Assembly: GCA_039414355.1 (NCBI GenBank) | Contig: JBCDJN010000144.1 | Location: 1-10,738, forward strand | Direction of reading: 5' to 3' | Length of the DNA: 10,738 nucleotides | Source of the DNA: JBCCQL01 sp039414355 | Lineage (GTDB): Bacteria > Planctomycetota > Planctomycetia > Pirellulales > Lacipirellulaceae | Shown: positions 7,538 to 10,738 of the stretch, one piece after another | Layout: each line of letters opens with the position of its first letter | Position numbering within the stretch: position 1 is the first letter of the stretch | Notes under the pieces: model-generated | Seen by the model: the letters and a program-made list of their open reading frames with translations, nothing else | Told to the model about the DNA's origin: nothing | Databases searched by the model: none | Translations under genes and position numbers: made by a program

Positions 7538-7813
7538 CCCGCGGCGAGCGAAAAAAAGATGGCCCAAAGAAAGCCGAGCCGAAGCCGCGAGAAGGGGGCC
7601 CGAGAGTTTTTTCGAGCCCCACGGGCCCGCGAAAGCCCACGTCAACAACCATTCGCAAGCCAATTGATGGCGTTCAACCACTTGAACCCGCGGCAGTTTG
7701 CTGGACGGCAATTGTCAACGTAACAGGCGAATCGCAAAATCCAAGCACACTTGTTGAGCGCGCCGTTTTGGACAGTGAAGACGTGGATTCTGGACGCCGC
7801 GGAATCAGGCGGC
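7538..7813. other. Gene-poor spacer before the toxin region
   Basis: No frame here reads like a protein. The first 90 bases hold an A run and a GC-rich hairpin at 7596-7628. From about 7640 to 7780 the GC content drops visibly and the sequence contains a small palindrome, GTTCAACCACTTGAAC. The change in composition marks the transition to the acquired toxin region. The whole stretch without a gene extends to 7982 and includes the repeat at 7814-7892. Confidence 0.5.
7596..7628 (+). terminator. Possible terminator of the TIGR03032 gene
   Basis: GGGCCCG (7596-7602) pairs with CGGGCCC (7622-7628) across a loop that contains a run of six T. It lies 58 bases after the stop. The T run sits in the loop instead of after the stem, so the assignment is weak. 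Confidence 0.25.
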
Positions 7814-7892
7814 GTAGGTGATTCCGCCGGGCCAAAGTTGGCGCCGAGGGAGGGTTGGCCGGCGGGCCACCTACCGTTGATGCGACGCAGTG
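7814..7892. repeat. Palindromic element copy A, 3' of cassette 1
   Basis: Its ends are an imperfect inverted repeat: GTAGGTGATTCCGCCGG at 7814-7830 and CCGGCGGGCCACCTAC at 7859-7874, followed by a conserved tail to 7892. Compared with the element at 9452-9535, the left arm matches at 15 of 17 bases and the right arm plus tail (7867-7892) at 24 of 26. The middle differs. It lies about 90 bases after the pentapeptide gene's stop on the minus strand. Confidence 0.7.
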
Positions 7893-7914
7893 TTACCTGT
7901 ACGTGCAGTGATGC

Positions 7915-7938
7915 CGTTCACGAAGAGGAAAGTGAACG
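7915..7938 (-). terminator. Hairpin after the pentapeptide gene
   Basis: CGTTCAC (7915-7921) pairs perfectly with GTGAACG (7932-7938) across ten bases. It sits 44 bases after the minus-strand stop at 7983. There is no T run, so a terminator role is uncertain. Confidence 0.25.
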
Positions 7939-7982
7939 TGGCAAAGCCAACCAACGTGGACTTCAAGATGGATCGCAGCACA

Positions 7983-8606
7983 TCACGCGATTGCCGCACC
8001 GCTCAAGTTGCATTCGACAAACTGGTCTTCGTGCGTCCCGCAGTTCTCGAAGTTGACTCCTCGGAGATCGCATCTTTCAAAAAGAGCTCCATCGAACCGG
8101 CAGTTGATGAACCGACACGCGCGGAGTTCGAGAGCCTTGAGTTGTGTGCCGCGAAAGCTGCATCCATCAAACACCGTTCTTCGCCCGCCGTACTCGCGCG
8201 AGCGTCTTCCGATGAACCTGGCTTCGGAGAAATCACTGCTGAGGAACAAGGCATCGTCCATGGTCGGTGCCGTCAATCTGGTTGATCTAAAGCTGCAGTC
8301 TGAGAAGCGGCTACCACTAAAGTTGCACGTGTCAAATACGCTGTCGTCGAGTACGACCTGGCGAAAGTCGCACTTTCCGAACGAGCACGACAGACGCGAT
8401 AACGATAGGTTGACGAACTCGACCGTCGCCTGGTCGAATGACGCAAACTCGAGTGGCTTGATCGCTCCGTCGAGCCCTACAGTCATCCCTCTGAGGTCTG
8501 CCTCCGACCGCAGCACCTTCTCGTCGAAGAGCGCGACTAGCGTCGGCTGGACTGCCGCGAGGTACTCATTGTTTGACCAGCGTGCTCGTAAGTCAGACTT
8601 CTTCAT
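7983..8606 (-). CDS. Pentapeptide-repeat protein, likely immunity protein of cassette 1
   Basis: The 207-residue protein has a short helical N-terminus (1-55), then tandem pentapeptide repeats of the A(D/N)LxX type through most of the rest. Examples are CSFGKCDFRQVVLDD, CNFSGSRFSDCSF, CRFINCRFDGALFERCD and NFENC. These repeats form a right-handed, four-sided beta-helix. An interruption with IGRRSREYGGRRT (132-144) is probably a loop. The ATG at 8606 shares a base with the TAA of the toxin gene (TAATG), with AGAGG upstream, so translation is probably coupled. Position and coupling make it the immunity candidate for the nuclease-like toxin. Some pentapeptide proteins (Qnr, MfpA) mimic DNA and protect gyrase. 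Here I infer shielding of a toxin or its target, which the sequence cannot decide. Confidence 0.85.
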   Translation of the reverse strand: MKKSDLRARWSNNEYLAAVQPTLVALFDEKVLRSEADLRGMTVGLDGAIKPLEFASFDQATVEFVNLSLSRLSCSFGKCDFRQVVLDDSVFDTCNFSGSRFSDCSFRSTRLTAPTMDDALFLSSDFSEARFIGRRSREYGGRRTVFDGCSFRGTQLKALELRACRFINCRFDGALFERCDLRGVNFENCGTHEDQFVECNLSGAAIA

Positions 8607-9391
8607 TAGAACCTCTGTACCGGCACGATGGGGATGATTTCGTCTGCGAACTCTTGGAACTTCTGGATCTGTGTGGTCTTTGACGGACCTCCGAAGTCGA
8701 AGATAACCCGTCTGCCACCAAGCGCAGGGAAGTAGACATCAGGTCGTAACCTACTCCCAGTGTTCGGGACCGTCTGGTCAAGTCTTACCCCTGTACCAAG
8801 TCCCTGCCTCTTCAGGAGGCTATTGAGGCGACGATCCAGAACTCTACCCTCGATCAAACTTGCAAAGTTTGGATTGTCTTGCAGAGCCTGCCGGTACGCC
8901 TTGGCAACGCGACTGTCGCTCGATCGCAGGAATCGTGTCACGACATCCGCCTGGCGATTGGCCGCTTTCGCCAAACTACGTTGCGTATCGAGAATTTGGC
9001 TAGACTCGGCAGCAGTAATCGCATTTGCATTGTGACCTGCCTGGTACGCGTTATGCACCCAAACCCAGGCGTCGCACGAGGGGGGTGCGACGAAGTAGGT
9101 GTGGTAGTTGGCGACGCGGAAGTTGTAGACGGTGGTCCAGTTGGCGGCCGGGTTGACCGAGTCGAGCGGCAGCCAGTCGCCGGCGGCGGTGGCGAGGCGG
9201 TCGCCGGGCTGCAGGTCGCCGGCGGCTACCCAGCCCTCGTCCTTCACAAAGAACGGGTGCTCCGGCGTGGTGGCGACCTGCCCGCCCGCCACGCCCAGGT
9301 GCATCAGCCGGCCCTCGCGGACAAAGACCTCCTCCACGCGGCACGGGGTGGGGGCGGCCGTGCCGTCGTCGTGCTCGTCGCGGGAGAGCAC
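8606..9391 (-). CDS. Pretoxin-HINT fragment with nuclease-like toxin tip (cassette 1)
   Basis: The 261 residues read from GTG at 9391. Residues 1-114 are the later part of a Hint domain: VATTPEHPFFV (39-49, the TxxHPF block), AGDLQPGDRLAT, YNFRVANYHTYFV, and VHN at 112-114, the usual end of Hint cleavage. Residues 117-261 are a different, less GC-rich tip, helical at first. It ends RPDVYFPALGGRRVIFDFGG with PSK after it, which resembles a PD-(D/E)XK-like nuclease core with a variant last motif. The nuclease assignment is tentative. The Hint N-terminal cysteine is absent: upstream in-frame codons read PAQLTPDGARAIEELKAGD back to a TGA at 9485-9487, with no good start. It therefore looks like a displaced C-terminal cassette, not a secretable toxin. 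It overlaps the pentapeptide gene by one base. Confidence 0.75.
   Translation of the reverse strand: MLSRDEHDDGTAAPTPCRVEEVFVREGRLMHLGVAGGQVATTPEHPFFVKDEGWVAAGDLQPGDRLATAAGDWLPLDSVNPAANWTTVYNFRVANYHTYFVAPPSCDAWVWVHNAYQAGHNANAITAAESSQILDTQRSLAKAANRQADVVTRFLRSSDSRVAKAYRQALQDNPNFASLIEGRVLDRRLNSLLKRQGLGTGVRLDQTVPNTGSRLRPDVYFPALGGRRVIFDFGGPSKTTQIQKFQEFADEIIPIVPVQRF
9044..9225. repeat. Hint-coding direct repeat, copy 1
   Basis: The 182-base block matches 10557-10738 with five mismatches by eye (about 97%) and no gaps. Two mismatches change an amino acid (Asn/Thr in DSV-PAAN and Gln/Arg in DL-PGD). Similarity starts abruptly in the tip-proximal direction at the codons for VHNAY. Confidence 0.92.
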
Positions 9392-9484
9392 CAGGTCGCC
9401 CGCCTTGAGCTCCTCAATCGCCCGAGCCCCGTCGGGCGTCAGTTGAGCAGGGTAGGTAGTTCCGCCGGCGAGCGGCTTTCTATC
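9392..9484 (-). other. Decayed or start-less Hint leader of cassette 1
   Basis: The reading frame of the toxin fragment stays open upstream of GTG 9391 to a TGA at 9487-9485. The translation GGTTYPAQLTPDGARAIEEL is Hint-like from LTPDG onward. The normal start of a Hint domain (a Cys before an AGT-type stretch) is replaced by codons from the palindromic element that begins at 9452. No ATG, GTG or TTG occurs between the stop and 9391. Confidence 0.6.
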
Positions 9485-9535
9485 TCAAGCCCGGCAGCCA
9501 CCTGCGGGTCCACCTACCGTTCATGCGACGCGGTG
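9452..9535. repeat. Palindromic element copy B, between the cassettes
   Basis: It begins GTAGGTAGTTCCGCCGG (9452-9468) and ends with the tail 9510-9535, both shared with copy A at 7814-7892. GGTCCACCTACC (9507-9518) also pairs at 11 of 12 bases with GGTAGGTGAACC (9535-9546), so a large hairpin can form across its right end. It abuts the Hint remnant on one side and lies after the immunity gene of cassette 2 on the other. Confidence 0.7.
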
Positions 9536-9592
9536 GTAGGTGAACCTGCCGTGACAACGCCCGTGGATGCCCTGTTCGGCAGGACCACCTAC
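9536..9592. repeat. Palindromic element copy C
   Basis: GTAGGTGAACCTGCCG (9536-9551) and CGGCAGGACCACCTAC (9577-9592) are inverted copies matching at 14 of 16 bases around a 25-base loop. It is directly joined to copy B and lies 30 bases after the stop of the cassette 2 immunity candidate on the minus strand. It could also act as a transcription stop. Confidence 0.7.
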
Positions 9593-9621
9593 GGTACCCG
9601 CTTGCGACATTTGAACGCGAA

Positions 9622-10164
9622 TCACTTCGCAAGGCACCACCGCAGCAACTCAGCCAAGTCGGCAAACTTAACCTCGCTCATTCCGCTATACAGCCACAAC
9701 TGAGGTTCAAGGCCTTGCTTCTTTGGTCTGTCGTTGGTCCACACGAGGTAGGTCAGTGCCGACGGATCTCCGGGTGACACACCGAACAGTCCCAAGTGAT
9801 CGTCGGGGAAGAGCATGGGTGCAGACCGCTCCCAATGGGTCCGTAGTGACTGGTGGAGCGACTGAACGTAATCGGAAAGTATGTGTCTTTGCATTCCTTC
9901 AGCGTCCAGCCATAAGTCGTATCCCCTGCGAATCTCGCCGGCTGACTCCATGCGATCGCGCAGCATAGGTGACAGATTCTTGCGAGTGCCTGAGTCAAAC
10001 GTCGGGATAGGTACCAAGTCGCTTGGTTCGCCTACATCGAGCGACATTTCCTCGACGGCAGGGATTGGGCCGGCGGCGTGCTGAACACGGCGCTCGTAGC
10101 TCGGATAGTCTGCGACAACCGATTCAAGCAAAGACCGTACAGACTGTTGATCTGACCGTTGCAT
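9622..10164 (-). CDS. Candidate immunity protein of cassette 2
   Basis: The ATG at 10164 shares a base with the TGA of the upstream toxin (TGATG). AAAGGA precedes it, so I chose it over longer in-frame starts that lie inside the toxin gene. The product is 180 residues, with no signal peptide or membrane helix. The N-terminal half is helical and acidic (AVEEMSLDVGEPSDLVPIPT). The last third, LFGVSPGDPSALTYLVWTND, then LWLYSGMSEVKFADLAELLR, alternates strands and ends with a helix. This loosely recalls SUKH (SMI1/KNR4-like) immunity proteins, but I would not assign the family on this alone. The one-base overlap and its position directly after a toxin tip support an immunity role. Confidence 0.7.
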   Translation of the reverse strand: MQRSDQQSVRSLLESVVADYPSYERRVQHAAGPIPAVEEMSLDVGEPSDLVPIPTFDSGTRKNLSPMLRDRMESAGEIRRGYDLWLDAEGMQRHILSDYVQSLHQSLRTHWERSAPMLFPDDHLGLFGVSPGDPSALTYLVWTNDRPKKQGLEPQLWLYSGMSEVKFADLAELLRWCLAK

Positions 10165-10738
10165 CAGTTCCTTTGCCGGACGAGCTTTACTGCATTGTAC
10201 TGAGCGTCTATTGGTACGCCGCTGAGTATCCCGCCGAGGAAGCTGTTCACGGGCTGCGACAACGCCATCGCACGGCCGCCTGCCGCGGGGCCTCCAGCCG
10301 CTGCATCGGGAACATGGCCAACTACTTTGCCCGCGAATCGCGATGGATATTGTCGAATCATCTGATCGCGCCAAGCCCGAGCAGCGGCGTGATCAGCGTC
10401 GGTTAGCGTACGACGAACGAGAGTCCCCCCAGCTGCTTCAATCTCTTCATTCCATGCCTTTACGAACCTTTGCAGCTGGCGTGACTCGTACGATCCAGCA
10501 GCGAATTTGTTCGTGATCTGGAGTGTCGTTTGCGCACCTTCTTGTTTGAGTTGCGTGTACGCGTTGTGCACCCAAACCCATGCGTCGCACGAGGGGGGTG
10601 CGACGAAGTAGGTGTGGTAGTTGGCGACGCGGAAGTTGTAGACGGTGGTCCAGTTGGCCGCCGGGGTGACCGAGTCGAGCGGCAGCCAGTCGCCGGCGGC
10701 GGTGGCGAGGCGGTCGCCGGGCCGCAGGTCGCCGGCGG
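10164..10738 (-). CDS. Pretoxin-HINT protein with Ntox15-like toxin tip (cassette 2, partial at right edge)
   Basis: The frame is open at the right edge and ends with TGA at 10164-10166. The visible N-terminal part is Hint: AGDLRPGDRLATAAGDWLPL, YNFRVANYHTYFV, then VHN at 10571-10563. After VHNAY the tip is unrelated to cassette 1. It runs about 130 residues, begins helical (TTLQITNKFAAGSYESRQLQ), and has HVPDAAAGG at about 10316 with VNSFLGGILSGVP further on. An HxxD followed by Gly-Gly and then VNS(S/F)xGG is the pattern I recall for polymorphic toxin type 15 (Ntox15), which includes the Agrobacterium DNase effector Tde. The family call is from memory and unverified. The immunity candidate starts inside its stop codon. 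The Hint start and any secretion domain lie beyond the window. Confidence 0.75.
   Translation of the reverse strand, partial: AGDLRPGDRLATAAGDWLPLDSVTPAANWTTVYNFRVANYHTYFVAPPSCDAWVWVHNAYTQLKQEGAQTTLQITNKFAAGSYESRQLQRFVKAWNEEIEAAGGTLVRRTLTDADHAAARAWRDQMIRQYPSRFAGKVVGHVPDAAAGGPAAGGRAMALSQPVNSFLGGILSGVPIDAQYNAVKLVRQRN
10557..10738. repeat. Hint-coding direct repeat, copy 2
   Basis: This is the partner of 9044-9225 in the same orientation. It is cut by the window edge, so the true repeat is probably longer. Copy 1's Hint remnant continues about 225 bases further upstream. Confidence 0.92.

Noticed and set aside
6640..7821. Plus-strand frame of 393 codons rich in Arg and Pro
   Set aside because: It is the shifted frame of the TIGR03032 gene in very GC-rich DNA and has no motifs.
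7890..8285. Plus-strand frame of 131 codons
   Set aside because: It is largely antisense to the pentapeptide gene and reads as a mirror of it, with no independent motif or ribosome site.
7814..9592. Integron attC-like recombination sites for the palindromes
   Set aside because: The position after each cassette is suggestive, but I could not find paired RYYYAAC and GTTRRRY core sites at the palindrome ends, and no integrase gene is in the window.
10165..10374. Upstream extension of the cassette 2 immunity gene by 70 codons
   Set aside because: The extra part lies inside the toxin gene in another frame, is Arg/Ser-rich, and the ATG at 10164 has a good ribosome site and a stop-start overlap.

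Overview
The window looks like a GC-rich chromosomal segment from a planctomycete, probably of the Pirellulales. This is inferred from the gene families present: a squalene-cyclase-like toroid protein next to an ExbB/ExbD cluster, a TIGR03032 (DUF4915) protein, and pretoxin-HINT polymorphic toxin cassettes. No rRNA, tRNA, CRISPR array or transposase gene was seen.

Left half (minus strand, about 5523 down to 1): one compact gene cluster. In transcription order it encodes an exported alpha/alpha-toroid protein with a HEAT-like tail, a single-pass membrane protein with a TonB-like layout, a MotA/TolQ/ExbB channel subunit, two different ExbD subunits, and a single-pass membrane protein with a TPR-like outer part that runs off the left edge. 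Spacing is tight (one overlap of the form TGATG and gaps of 30 to 85 bases). A good sigma70-type promoter (TTGACA, 17 bp, CATTAT) lies upstream of the first gene. Together these suggest a dedicated proton-driven envelope machine. Its substrate cannot be read from the sequence.

Middle (plus strand, 5662 to 7537): a secreted NlpC/P60-like cysteine hydrolase, divergent from the cluster, followed by a TIGR03032 beta-propeller-type protein. About 445 bases without a convincing gene follow, containing hairpins and the first copy of a palindromic repeat.

Right third (minus strand, 10738 down to 7814): two tandem polymorphic toxin cassettes, each with the same order: GC-rich Hint (pretoxin-HINT) end, unrelated toxin tip, overlapping immunity candidate, palindromic repeat. 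Cassette 1 has a nuclease-like tip and a pentapeptide-repeat immunity candidate. Cassette 2 has an Ntox15-like tip with an HVPD motif and an unassigned immunity candidate. The Hint-coding DNA is about 97% identical between cassettes over 182 bp, and similarity stops two codons after the HN cleavage dipeptide. Cassette 1 lacks the Hint N-terminal cysteine and a clear start, so it looks like a displaced toxin tip that may act as a donor for recombination into a full-length toxin gene. The main toxin gene would be expected to the right of the window.
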